Below are positions 10,236-19,572 of a DNA stretch of 54,542 bases, piece after piece. The position numbers and the translations under genes are program-made. The stretch comes from Candidatus Woesearchaeota archaeon. Lineage in GTDB: Archaea; Nanobdellota; Nanobdellia; Woesearchaeales; GW2011-AR4. Below the pieces are notes generated by a model, which had not been told where the DNA came from, did not search any database, and saw nothing but the letters and a program-made list of their open reading frames with translations. The DNA is taken from positions 1 to 54,542 of the forward strand of contig NZDH01000004.1 of NCBI GenBank assembly GCA_002688775.1. Reading direction: 5' to 3'. Each line of letters opens with the position of its first letter. The first letter of the stretch is position 1.

Positions 10236-10949
10236 ATGATGGAAGTAAAGTTATGGAAAAAGCCTAAGAACTGCACTATAGTCGAGGGCTTTCCTGGTTT
10301 TGGACTGGTTGGCACGATTGCCACAGAATTCTTGATTGACCACCTAAAAACAGAGCAGATCGGCAAGATCTTGCTTGATGACGCGCCTGCAATGGTCGCA
10401 ATACACGGCAACAAGATCGTTGAGCCATTGGGGATCTTTTACAACCAGAAATATAATCTAGTGATAATACATGCCATTACAGCAGCAACGCATCACGAAT
10501 GGGAAATGGGCAGTACAATCAGCAAAATAGCCTCTGATTTAAATGTAAATGAGATATTATCTCTCGAAGGTGTCGGTTCAGGAGAGAAAAGCCAGGGTTC
10601 GAGAGTGTTTTACTATTCCAATAACGACAAGAATTCCAAATTATTTGAAAAATTAAAGATAGAATCTTTAAAAGAAGGCATAATCATAGGCGTAACAGGG
10701 GCTGTTCTTCTCAGGGCAGAAAAAATTCCAGTCAGCTGTTTGTTTGCAGAGACGCATTCCAATCTGCCGGACAGCAAAGCTGCTGCAAAATTAATTGAAG
10801 CGCTTGACAAGTATCTTGGGATGGATCTCGACTACAAACCATTGCTTGAGCAGGCGCAGAAGTTCGAGACAAAGCTCAAGACAATATTGCAGAAAGGCCA
10901 GGAAGCCCAGGACATAAGTGATAAGAAGAAACTGAGTTATTTGGGATGA
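10236..10949 (+). CDS. PAC2 family protein (proteasome-assembly-chaperone-like)
   Basis: EGFPGFGLVGTIATEFLIDHL ... SLEGVG ... GVTGAVLL ... SCLFAETHSNLPDSKAAAKLIEALDKYLGM. Start moved from 10182 to ATG at 10236. Confidence 0.85.
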   Translation: MMEVKLWKKPKNCTIVEGFPGFGLVGTIATEFLIDHLKTEQIGKILLDDAPAMVAIHGNKIVEPLGIFYNQKYNLVIIHAITAATHHEWEMGSTISKIASDLNVNEILSLEGVGSGEKSQGSRVFYYSNNDKNSKLFEKLKIESLKEGIIIGVTGAVLLRAEKIPVSCLFAETHSNLPDSKAAAKLIEALDKYLGMDLDYKPLLEQAQKFETKLKTILQKGQEAQDISDKKKLSYLG

Positions 10950-11012
10950 ATTACTACTTTCTAGTAGTTGTAAATCGAAAGGTTTAAAAAGGGTAATCTC
11001 TATAGTAAGTGT

Positions 11013-12200
11013 ATGGATAGTGATACCGATAGTCCAGAAGAACAATATATGGCTTTATCTAGTGTTATTGCTTCACTTTCTGAGGAAAAGCAGCAAGCTG
11101 AGGCTAGATTAAAAAAGTTAAGTGATTTAGGTGGCTCTGTTTATCGTGTAAATCATTCAAAAGCTACTAGCCTTGAAGGTGAATTAGCAACTCCAGCAAC
11201 AAGATACCATAAGTTAACAAGTGGGTGGCTTGGTGGTAGATTTAAAAGACCTAAAAAATGGTGGAATAGGAGAGAAATAAGGAAATTAGACAGAGATATT
11301 GAAGAAAGAACCCATGCTCTTGATTCTGAAAGATATAGTGTAGAATATGCTCAAAGGGGAATTCAAAGAATTTCTCAAGAATTAGGAATTTCTCCTGATG
11401 TTTCTAAAGGTGGAGTTAAAAGTTTAGAGCATGAAACTATAGGACAAATTAGAACTCTAGACGATAGAATTCAATCAGCAAAAGTTAAAAAAATGGGATT
11501 AAGTGCTCAAGTTTACAATTTAAGTGAAGCTCATACTGTTTTTGGAGACAGGCTTTATGGTCCTCAACATTTCTATGATGTATTTGGTTATGATATAAAT
11601 CCACAAGATATGCCAAAATTACCGACTAGAACAGTAATGGAAAAAACAAGAGATTTAGGAGCTGTCTTGGCATTAAGAGTTTATGATACTCCTCTAGACA
11701 GAGGAAAGCAAAGAAAATCTGAATGGGTAATGTTTTTACCAAGATTACATCCTGATACCGTCGACAGAGATTATTTTGAGCAAACAAAAGTTATAAGAGA
11801 TTATTTGCAACAAGAAGGTCTGATATCTGATGAAGAATTAACAGGAAGTTCTGATGAAAGGTTAAGTGAGTTAAGAGCATTGGCAGCAACTGAACCGGAG
11901 AGAGCTACAGGTTTAATGTCGCAATTAGCAATAAATCAAAATCACCGTCATAGTCCGTCAGATATTATATATTTTAACAGATTACTTGAAGATTTAGGGG
12001 AAGATAATTTTGAGGCTACTAATGCTGATCCAAATGAATATGGAGGACCATACCTCCCCACTCATTTTGTTACCGTCGGGAAATTCAAGCGTACTCCTGG
12101 TAGGGGAGAAGATAGTGGAATGAGAGTGGATTCTTCTGTGGATCGATGGTCACCTCCGTATAAGCAGGGAGTTAGGATTATTCTAGGTAAATTTCGATAA
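11013..12200 (+). CDS. Unknown 395-aa protein
   Basis: Long ORF with N-terminal helical region; no family recognised. Confidence 0.6.
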   Translation: MDSDTDSPEEQYMALSSVIASLSEEKQQAEARLKKLSDLGGSVYRVNHSKATSLEGELATPATRYHKLTSGWLGGRFKRPKKWWNRREIRKLDRDIEERTHALDSERYSVEYAQRGIQRISQELGISPDVSKGGVKSLEHETIGQIRTLDDRIQSAKVKKMGLSAQVYNLSEAHTVFGDRLYGPQHFYDVFGYDINPQDMPKLPTRTVMEKTRDLGAVLALRVYDTPLDRGKQRKSEWVMFLPRLHPDTVDRDYFEQTKVIRDYLQQEGLISDEELTGSSDERLSELRALAATEPERATGLMSQLAINQNHRHSPSDIIYFNRLLEDLGEDNFEATNADPNEYGGPYLPTHFVTVGKFKRTPGRGEDSGMRVDSSVDRWSPPYKQGVRIILGKFR

Positions 12201-12235
12201 TAGTCTATTTAAAGCCATTATTACTCTTCTATAAT

Positions 12236-12565
12236 TTAGATCGAAACTTTTAACTTTTGTTTTTCAATCTCCTCTTGCATTAACTTTTTAGAAATTGTTG
12301 CATCAATATCAATAAGTTTCTTTACTAGTTGACTTTTCATGTTCAATTTATAGAGTTCTGCTCTTCCAATTCTTCTTGTTTTTGTTACAACGTCTAATTT
12401 AACTAAATCTTTCCAAAAGCCGTGTAATGTACTCCAGCCAATGTCTGCGTTTTTTGCTATATCTGTTAAGCTGTAGTCAAATTCTCTGTTGTCTAGGAAA
12501 AAGTCGATTACTTTAACTATTGGAGACTCTCCAAATACTACTCTAAAAGAGGTTTTTTCTTCCAT
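12236..12565 (-). CDS. Winged-helix transcriptional regulator
   Basis: FDYSLTDIAKNADIGWSTLHGFWKDLVKLDVVTKTRRIGRAELYKLN pattern. Confidence 0.7.
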   Translation of the reverse strand: MEEKTSFRVVFGESPIVKVIDFFLDNREFDYSLTDIAKNADIGWSTLHGFWKDLVKLDVVTKTRRIGRAELYKLNMKSQLVKKLIDIDATISKKLMQEEIEKQKLKVSI

Positions 12566-12613
12566 AGTAATGTATTATTATATTAACTTATTTATATATT
12601 TTTCTATATTTGA

Positions 12614-12633
12614 ATGTTCATTATAATGAACAT
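12614..12633. promoter_or_regulatory. 20-bp perfect palindrome between divergent genes (candidate operator)
   Basis: ATGTTCATTA|TAATGAACAT, immediately followed by TATA-like aactataaatac. Confidence 0.75.
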
Positions 12634-12669
12634 AACTATAAATACTTAATTGTATTAACAGAGTTAATG

Positions 12670-12921
12670 GATGTAGCAAAAATTATTTTAAGAAAATTAT
12701 ACCGACGAAGAATTATAGGCGGAAAGCATACGGCGGTTGAGCATTTAACAAAAGGTTTGCCAAAACATGTTGTTGGATCTGCAAAAGAGGTTGTTAAAGA
12801 ATTGATTAAGGAAGGTTTTATTCTTCCAAAGAAAACTTCATATGGTTTACAAGTTAGTTTAAATCCTGAAAAGATTGATGAGATAACTAGGATTATTGAA
12901 GATGGATCAGGAAGTTCATGA
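12670..12921 (+). CDS. Small basic HTH-like conserved protein
   Basis: MDVAKIILRKLYRRRIIGGKHTAVEHLTKGLPKHVVGSAKEVVKELIKEGFILPKKTSYGLQVSLNPEKIDEI. Upstream start at 12610 overlaps the palindrome and is unlikely. Confidence 0.6.
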   Translation, partial: DVAKIILRKLYRRRIIGGKHTAVEHLTKGLPKHVVGSAKEVVKELIKEGFILPKKTSYGLQVSLNPEKIDEITRIIEDGSGSS

Positions 12922-13721
12922 TATTAAGTTAAAAGAAGAATTGGGATAGTTGTCGTCGACAAATTAAGAAAATAAAATTTTATGAAGGTGGATTATTCTT
13001 CAATGTGTACCTTGAAAACTCACTTTGCAGTTAACTCGTCAGAATATATGCTGATTGATGGATTGCTAGAACGTCTAAAAGGGCTAAATTCAAGGTTTTT
13101 AGAGCTTATATAGCTGAATTATATAGGGAATTTCATAGTGCCTAACTAAGACTCACTTTACGGTTTGAGTGTATGATTTACCTATCAACTGAGTACACTT
13201 ACCCATGAAAGCTGTCAACTGCTTAGTAGGGCCTAGGATTTAGCTTTGTTATGAGTGATTAGTCTATATATGGAATTCTCACTTTTACTATGGCAAACTG
13301 TCAAAATGCACTAGTAAGGCATGTTTAGCTCTAAAGAGTGGCCTTCTGATAGGAATCAGCCAATGGCACTATTCTGGCCTATCTCCAACCCTCGCTGTTT
13401 TGCTCGTATACTACCCTGAAAACCCTGATTTGGGGCTCTTTTTAGTACTCATTTCTCTATTTTAACTCTCACTTTTTACCTAGGGAAAGTGAGTTTAATA
13501 TATAATTTTCAATATAGAAAACATATATTACGAGTGATAATATATAATTTAAAATATATATTGGTAAATATGTTTAATAAACACATTAATTTAAAGATTG
13601 TATTAATTCATAAATATAATAGTGGTATAATACATCTAAACTATATAATTAATAACTAAATATTATAATAAATTCTAATTGTAAAATTTTTAAAAAAGTT
13701 TATAAAAGTTGAAAAAAATTA

Positions 13722-14171
13722 ATGAAAAAAATGAGGAAAATCTTAATAATTTTTTTGCTGATTTTTGTAATTGGATGTACAAAAAATATTGATAAAAATC
13801 TTGGTGAAATTCTTATAGAAAACGGTGAAAAAACAGTCAGGATCGCTGTTGAAATTGCCGACGATGATGAAGAAGTAACAATGGGCTTGATGTTCAGGGA
13901 AAATTTAGATGAAAATTCCGGGATGTTTTTTGTTTTTGGTGATGAAAATTACCGGTCGTTTTGGATGAAAAATACTCTGATTCCGTTAGACATAATTTTC
14001 ATTGGTGAAAATTTTGAAATTGTTGACATTGAATATGCTGTTCCTTGCAAAGAAGATCCTTGCGCTTTGTACAAATCCTCAAAGCCGGCAAAATATGTGC
14101 TGGAAGTCAATGCTGATTTCACAGCAAAAAACAACATTGGTATAGGCGACAAAATAGCATTTAAACAATAA
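13722..14171 (+). CDS. DUF192 family lipoprotein
   Basis: N-terminal hydrophobic segment with lipobox-like VIGCT; GLMFRENLDENSGMFFVFGDENYRSFWMKNTLIPLDIIFI. Confidence 0.85.
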   Translation: MKKMRKILIIFLLIFVIGCTKNIDKNLGEILIENGEKTVRIAVEIADDDEEVTMGLMFRENLDENSGMFFVFGDENYRSFWMKNTLIPLDIIFIGENFEIVDIEYAVPCKEDPCALYKSSKPAKYVLEVNADFTAKNNIGIGDKIAFKQ

Positions 14172-14207
14172 TTATTTAAAGTCCGATGGACTTAATTTTT
14201 GATAAAA

Positions 14208-14372
14208 ATGAATGAAGTGAAATGCAAGAAATGCGATAAGAATATGAGCAAGAAAGGGATTATGCAGAGCGGCAATTCAAAGTACGAGATTTATCATTGC
14301 GAATATTGCGGAAACGAGGAAATGAAGGCAATCGGGATCAATCCGAAATATCATCGCGATGAACTGAAATAA
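14208..14372 (+). CDS. Small zinc-ribbon protein (54 aa)
   Basis: MNEVKCKKCDKNMSKKGIMQSGNSKYEIYHCEYCGNEEMKAIGINPKYHRDELK*; CxxC...CxxC. Below the length cut-off of the ORF track. Confidence 0.65.
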   Translation: MNEVKCKKCDKNMSKKGIMQSGNSKYEIYHCEYCGNEEMKAIGINPKYHRDELK

Positions 14373-14468
14373 CGACGTTGTGATTTGATAAAAAAAGCCT
14401 GCTTAAATTGCCAGAATGTGTTCTTCGACGAGGTTTTACGAGTAAAATCTCAAATTCTTTTGAAAAAT

Positions 14469-14984
14469 TTAAGATTTGACATAATTTGTTGGGTGTACTT
14501 TTGAAACATCGTATCCTTTTTTCTCAAGATTATTTTTAATTTCTTCATAATATTCATACATATGGATTAATTTATGGCAATTAGGGCATAATCCCACTAT
14601 GTTTTTTAGGTCGTTGTTTCTAGTATTCCCGTCCAAATGATGGATTTGAACAATTTTAGAAAAACCACAACTATTACATTTTTCCGTCGTCTTTTTGTAT
14701 AATTGATAATCTATCCCATGATATCTTTTTGCATTTCGTGCAAGAGTTTTTTCATAATGGTGGAGCCTTACATGACATCCTCCACAAAGACCAAATGCTT
14801 TGTGATGTCGTCTTCTGTTGCAGTTACTGCAAAGAATTTTTTTTCGTTTCCATCCAACGCGCTTATAACATCTGTAGCAATAACCCCTTGCATGATGATC
14901 CTTAATTTCATTACACTCCTTGCATTTCACCTGGGCCTTTCCATTGGGGCTTTTTGAAGGTAGTAACTCATAGTCTCTAATCAT
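14469..14984 (-). CDS. HNH endonuclease-like protein with N-terminal zinc-finger repeats
   Basis: CKEC..CYRCY, CSNC..CGGCH, then CNSCGFSKIVQIHHLDGNTRNNDLKNIVGLCPNCHKLIH (HNH). ATG at 14984. Confidence 0.8.
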   Translation of the reverse strand: MIRDYELLPSKSPNGKAQVKCKECNEIKDHHARGYCYRCYKRVGWKRKKILCSNCNRRRHHKAFGLCGGCHVRLHHYEKTLARNAKRYHGIDYQLYKKTTEKCNSCGFSKIVQIHHLDGNTRNNDLKNIVGLCPNCHKLIHMYEYYEEIKNNLEKKGYDVSKVHPTNYVKS

Positions 14985-15006
14985 GGGAAAAATTAGCTTT
15001 ACCTTA

Positions 15007-15074
15007 TATATAAATGTTCGCTTTTTTGATTGATACGAACTTCTTTTAATGCGTATTAGGCGAACATTTATATA
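15007..15074. promoter_or_regulatory. 15-bp perfect inverted repeat between divergent HNH and recombinase genes
   Basis: tatataaatgttcgc (15007-15021) and gcgaacatttatata (15060-15074). Confidence 0.8.
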
Positions 15075-15099
15075 CCAGTATACACATTTGTGGGTAAAA

Positions 15100-15915
15100 A
15101 TGCTCAAAAAGCTGGAGACTGAGCTCAAAATAAGAGGTTTTAGTGCAAGAACAGTCGAGACTTACCTATACCACAATAAGAGATTTCTGGATTACGTCAA
15201 GAAAGATCCTAAGGAAGTTATTGAAGATGATGCCAAAAACTATATGGCATATTTGATGTCAGAGCTAAAATACAGCCCCAGGAGCGTTAATTTGGCGCTA
15301 AGCGCCCTAAAGTTCTCTTTTAGCGAAATATTGCAAAATACGGCATTTAACGCGGTCAAGGCGCCAAAGTCTGAGAAGAAACTGCCCACTGTTTTGACAA
15401 AAGACGAGATAAAGAAAATCCTGGATGCTGTGGAAAATCCGAAGCACAGGCTGCTTATTGAGTTCATGTACTCGTCAGGATTACGAGTTAGTGAGTGTGT
15501 CAGCCTGAAAATTGACGATCTCGATTTAAAGGAAAAGATGGGAAAAATAAGGCATGGGAAAGGAAATAAGGAAAGGCACATCATCCTTTCCAGCAATCTG
15601 ATCGGGCATTTCAATGATTATTTGTCGACGAAGAAAGACAAAAGCCAGTTCATTTTTTCAGTCAAAGGAAGGCCTATTTCAGTAAGGCAAGCGCAGAAAG
15701 TTGTCAAGGGAGCTGCGGAAAAAGCCGGAATAAAAAAACGAGTTTTCTGTCATGCGTTAAGGAGCAGTTTTGCGACGCATTTGCTGGAAGCAGGAACCGA
15801 CATTCGAGTGATTCAAGAACTGCTCGGCCACTCTGATTTATCGACGACACAGATCTACACAAAAGTATCGACGCAGCAGCTAAAGAAGGTAAAAAGCCCC
15901 TTGGATACTCTGTAG
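15100..15915 (+). CDS. xerA: Tyrosine recombinase, XerA/XerC/D-like
   Basis: SSGLRVSECVSLKIDDLDL, RHGKGNKER, HALRSSFATHLLEAGTDIRVIQELLGHSDLSTTQIYTKV (R..HxxR..H..Y core). Confidence 0.9.
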   Translation: MLKKLETELKIRGFSARTVETYLYHNKRFLDYVKKDPKEVIEDDAKNYMAYLMSELKYSPRSVNLALSALKFSFSEILQNTAFNAVKAPKSEKKLPTVLTKDEIKKILDAVENPKHRLLIEFMYSSGLRVSECVSLKIDDLDLKEKMGKIRHGKGNKERHIILSSNLIGHFNDYLSTKKDKSQFIFSVKGRPISVRQAQKVVKGAAEKAGIKKRVFCHALRSSFATHLLEAGTDIRVIQELLGHSDLSTTQIYTKVSTQQLKKVKSPLDTL

Positions 15916-15945
15916 ATTAAAACTTTTAATCAAAAATGAAAGGTT

Positions 15946-16503
15946 TTAAAATCCAAATTCTGCAAGACTCAACTGCAGAATGTTCTCTTTTGCCTGCAAA
16001 GTCTTGAACTCAGGATCGAGTTTCAAAAAAGGTTTTGAGTTGATGTATCGCTTTATTATGGGAACTCCTTTCTCGATGATAGAAGTCACATAATCGCCTG
16101 CCAACTGCTCTGAAATGCTGAGCTTTTTTGCAATGTCTTCATATGTCAAATTTCCTTTTTCTTCTTCAAGCGTGTAGATGACCAGAAAAACTTCCTGCTC
16201 TTTCCTATTAAGTCTTTTGACGTCGAACTCTTTCTTTTTTTCAACAACAATTCCTGAAGTTGACTGCATATACAACTGAATATTGTCAAGCCTTGAGCTT
16301 AGCTTGTCCAGCTTGTTTTCAATCTCGCAGGTGTACTCGTAATTTGCAGTTATCTCGTTTGAATTCTCATTTATCGCCTGTAAATGCTCTTCAAATTCGT
16401 GCCTTATTTTTGTCAATTCGTGCTTAAAAGATCTTCTCACCCTACTTAAATCTAAAAATTTGCCTCTAAGAAAAATTTTTCCAAAAATGTTAAACACCCC
16501 CAA
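15946..16503 (-). CDS. Coiled-coil plus HTH protein
   Basis: N-terminal coiled coil, C-terminal LNRKEQEVFLVIYTLEEEKGNLTYEDIAKKLSISEQLAGDYVTSIIEKGVPI. Confidence 0.6.
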   Translation of the reverse strand: MGVFNIFGKIFLRGKFLDLSRVRRSFKHELTKIRHEFEEHLQAINENSNEITANYEYTCEIENKLDKLSSRLDNIQLYMQSTSGIVVEKKKEFDVKRLNRKEQEVFLVIYTLEEEKGNLTYEDIAKKLSISEQLAGDYVTSIIEKGVPIIKRYINSKPFLKLDPEFKTLQAKENILQLSLAEFGF

Positions 16504-16547
16504 AATTTTCGGGTGTGATGGTGGTTTAAATAGATTTCTATTTGCTA

Positions 16548-17243
16548 TTATTCCTGCCTGACTCGCTTGTAATTCTTTGAAATATAATGCTTTTCCTTGC
16601 CCTGTTTTATGACCCCTATGTCGTCGAGGTCCTCTATCTCGTTCAGCAGGCGATAGAACGAGCTTTTTGAGCAGAAATGCTGCTCATCCACAACAATTTC
16701 TTTCAGCTGGAGCGCCGATATTTTACCATATTTTTTGATGTAGGAAATCATCACACTTTTGACATATTCCTTTGAATTTCTGGTTAATCTTTTCATGATT
16801 TTTTCCTTGATTGAGAGCTTTTTTTGCTCAAGTTTTTCCAGTCTTTTTTCTATCTCTGATAGCCCAGAATAGGCTTCTTTTGGCGCTTCTCTATGAATAT
16901 GTTGCGCTGATTGCTGCTGCAGCTTTAAGCTCTCTACTGTATGTTGTAAATTCGCTAATTTGTCTACTTTATGGTCCAATTCCCTCATCCTGCCCATGAT
17001 GCCTTCAAAGGAGTAATAATCGTCAATAATTCTTCTTATTTCCTCCCTTGTTTTTGGCACGTAAGAGAGCTCTAATTGGAGTTTTTTTATGGTGTTTTCC
17101 TGCTCCAAATTTTTCCTGTAGAAATAATTTATCCATTGAAAAATATGAGCTGTATCTCTTTTGACATTTGCAAATGATTTTTTCAAAAGCAGATTCATTT
17201 GATTCAGTTTTTTTTCAGTCCTATCGTCTCTTTTCCAGAACAT
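16548..17243 (-). CDS. Coiled-coil plus winged-helix-like protein
   Basis: Coiled coil then VKSVMISYIKKYGKISALQLKEIVVDEQHFCSKSSFYRLLNEIEDL. Confidence 0.6.
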   Translation of the reverse strand: MFWKRDDRTEKKLNQMNLLLKKSFANVKRDTAHIFQWINYFYRKNLEQENTIKKLQLELSYVPKTREEIRRIIDDYYSFEGIMGRMRELDHKVDKLANLQHTVESLKLQQQSAQHIHREAPKEAYSGLSEIEKRLEKLEQKKLSIKEKIMKRLTRNSKEYVKSVMISYIKKYGKISALQLKEIVVDEQHFCSKSSFYRLLNEIEDLDDIGVIKQGKEKHYISKNYKRVRQE

Positions 17244-17245
17244 AT

Positions 17246-17400
17246 TCCCAATTTATAGTCCCAATTATTTAAATCTTTTCTTTTATGGGAATATACTGGG
17301 AATATGATGGGACTTATAGGGGAATAATTATATTCGAAAAATATTTAAATTTGAGACTGTAATGGGACAGTCTTAGGAATATAATGGGACTGTGATGGGA
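17246..17400. repeat. Array of short GGGAaTAT/GGGACt repeats upstream of 16548-17243
   Basis: GGGA at 17287, 17298, 17309, 17319 (GGGGA), 17364, 17386 and 17397; TCCC at 17246 and 17259. Includes dyad GACTGT-aatggg-ACAGTC. Confidence 0.65.
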
Positions 17401-17626
17401 ATGATGGATTTTATGAGTTATTGTGATTAATTGCAACATTATAAAAATTTTCAAATAAATTTTTTAGAAAATTTTCGGAAAAAAATTTTAGAAATTTTTG
17501 AAAATAATTTGATGAAAAAATGATCAAAAATTTTTAGTGTTTTAATAGTAAGTTAAATAAAAACAAGAGTTTGACCAGTTGATAGGCAAAAATAAGGGGC
17601 AAAGGCAGGGTATAGGGTAAGAGTTA

Positions 17627-17642
17627 TTTTCAATATTGAAAA
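17627..17642. promoter_or_regulatory. Palindrome TTTTCAATATTGAAAA, copy 1
   Basis: Recurs at 41800 and 52557; degenerate copy near 13506. Confidence 0.65.
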
Positions 17643-17684
17643 TATATAATGACGGAAGTTTACTCGTGAAAAGTGAGAGTTAAA

Positions 17685-18317
17685 ATGAAGGAAATAGTGT
17701 CAAAATCAAGGCTGGCAATCGTTTTATCGGGCCTGGAGGGCTTCTACGAGCCAAAAGTGAGGGAGGAGCAATACCCTATGGACAGCGAAATAGGGGCTTC
17801 TACGCTCTGGAATGCCTCTTTATTGGGAGATATAGAAGGAAAAGTGATAGTTGACCTAGGGTGTGGCACAGGGATACTAGGTATTGGGGCCTTGTTACTA
17901 GGTGCTACGAGTGTTTCACTCGTAGATCTTGATAAAAAAGCTCTGGGAACAGCTAAAAGCAATGTTTTAAAGGTGAAAAGTGAGGGTTACAGCTTAGGAA
18001 ACGCGGAGTTTATAGAGCAAGACATAGGTAAGGTGGATATGAAGGTGGATATAGTACTTGAAAATCCTCCTTTTGGCACTAAAATAAGGCATAATGACCT
18101 TCTTTTCCTTGGAAAGGCCCTTGAAACAGCCCCAGTTGTCTACTCTTTCCACAAAAGTGAGAATAAGGCCTTTTTGGAGCAGTTTGCAGCTAAAAATAAC
18201 GCCAAAATCACCCATATTTGGGACTTCAAGTTCCCGTTGAAGGCCAGTTTTGCGTTCCACCGACGACAAATACACAGGATTGATGTAAGCTGCTTCAGAT
18301 TTGAAAGGCAAAACTGA
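17685..18317 (+). CDS. METTL5-like SAM-dependent RNA methyltransferase
   Basis: QYPMDSEIGASTLWNA; VDLGCGTGILGIGALLLGA; VLENPPFGTK. Confidence 0.82.
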   Translation: MKEIVSKSRLAIVLSGLEGFYEPKVREEQYPMDSEIGASTLWNASLLGDIEGKVIVDLGCGTGILGIGALLLGATSVSLVDLDKKALGTAKSNVLKVKSEGYSLGNAEFIEQDIGKVDMKVDIVLENPPFGTKIRHNDLLFLGKALETAPVVYSFHKSENKAFLEQFAAKNNAKITHIWDFKFPLKASFAFHRRQIHRIDVSCFRFERQN

Positions 18318-18406
18318 ATTTTGTCGTCGGGGAATCAAGAAAATTAATATGCTGTTCAACAACAAAAGATTTTTAAATAAGGCTGAAGTCCTTGTTAACA
18401 GATAAA

Positions 18407-18685
18407 ATGGAAATCAAAATTCTCGACGATAAAAAGAACAAACTCATGCTTGAGGTAAAGGATGTGGATCATACATTATGCAATGCTCTGAAAACAGAAC
18501 TTTGGAATGACAAGCATGTCAAGATTGCAACATACAGCATCAGGCATCCTCAAATTAGCGTACCCCAGATAATTGTAGAAACTGATGGGGAAGAAACACC
18601 AAAGAATGCGTTGATTGGTGCTGTGCAGCGCCTGCACAAAACCAATGAGAAATTCAAAAAAGAATTTTCCAAAGAAATAAAGTAA
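18407..18685 (+). CDS. rpoL: DNA-directed RNA polymerase subunit L (Rpo11)
   Basis: DVDHTLCNALKTELWNDKHVKIATYSIRHPQISVPQIIVETDG. Confidence 0.88.
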   Translation: MEIKILDDKKNKLMLEVKDVDHTLCNALKTELWNDKHVKIATYSIRHPQISVPQIIVETDGEETPKNALIGAVQRLHKTNEKFKKEFSKEIK

Positions 18686-18788
18686 ACTCTTTCTGATAAA
18701 AAGTTCGTCTAATTTGCCAAATTATATATGAAAATAAATCATTTTCAGCACCAAAAAGCTTATAAATTCATAGTGCCTAACTCCATAT

Positions 18789-19307
18789 ATGGCCTTCTTT
18801 CGGATTAAAAAAATCAAGGGAAAAGAGTACGCATATTTGGTTGAAAATGAATGGAGCAAGAAAGGCAGCAGACAAACAGTTAAGGGCTATCTTGGCAAGA
18901 TCCACAGATTTCAACTGAAGAATGATGTTGGATTTTTACAGCATCTCGGGATTGGTAATTTTGAGAATTATGTCAATGAGAATGATGCCAGCAAAATCAT
19001 CTATGATTTATTTGAATGGGAATTTTTCAAGTTTGGAATCAGCAAGGAAGAATTCTCATTGGACCTGGATGAAAGAAGAATACAGCAACATAATAAAAAA
19101 ATTGTTTTGCTGATAAATGATGGATATATGTGCAATCTTACGCTAAAAAATCTTCTGGACTTCAAATCCGAGAATGACGAGGAAAAAGATGGATATATGT
19201 ATGCAAGAGCTTTTGTAGAAGCAGGAATAAAAGTTCCGCAGGAAGTTTTTGTAGGTTTGTTTGGAAAGCTATATAAAACCAAGGAGGAAGTTAAAGAAAA
19301 TGGTTAA
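18789..19307 (+). CDS. Unknown protein with N-terminal FRIKKIKGKEYAYLVENEW...KGYLGK motif
   Basis: Clean ORF; N-terminus resembles that of some transposases. Confidence 0.55.
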   Translation: MAFFRIKKIKGKEYAYLVENEWSKKGSRQTVKGYLGKIHRFQLKNDVGFLQHLGIGNFENYVNENDASKIIYDLFEWEFFKFGISKEEFSLDLDERRIQQHNKKIVLLINDGYMCNLTLKNLLDFKSENDEEKDGYMYARAFVEAGIKVPQEVFVGLFGKLYKTKEEVKENG

Positions 19308-19533
19308 GGTCATAGGTCTGCTTTTAATATCTGTAAGTTTGGTTTTGCTAGTGGCAGGTGTTTTTGTAGACATTAACTACGGATCAAAGGTCCAGATAAC
19401 AGGAAATGTCGTGTCGAATATCATCAATCAGCCTGATGTTCCGCTGAATGCGCCCTATTATGCTCAGGCGACTTTGTTCTCATTTTCCATAGTGGCTATG
19501 ATAATGGGAGTTATGTTTTTGTTTAGGGTTTGA
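19300..19533 (+). CDS. Small two-TM membrane protein
   Basis: MVKVIGLLLISVSLVLLVAGVFVD... and a second hydrophobic segment at the C-terminus. Confidence 0.55.
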   Translation: MVKVIGLLLISVSLVLLVAGVFVDINYGSKVQITGNVVSNIINQPDVPLNAPYYAQATLFSFSIVAMIMGVMFLFRV

Positions 19534-19572
19534 GTCAAAACCTATTTAAACAATTATTTGTTTCTTTCTTTC

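Noticed and set aside
12610-12669. N-terminal extension of the small HTH-like ORF
   Set aside because: Overlaps the 20-bp palindrome and TATA-like box; internal ATG at 12670 is more plausible.
14430-14477. Overlapping hairpins after the small zinc-ribbon gene (TTTTACgaGTAAAA; AAATCT...AGATTT)
   Set aside because: AT-rich short stems, probably an ordinary 3'-end/terminator region; no further support.
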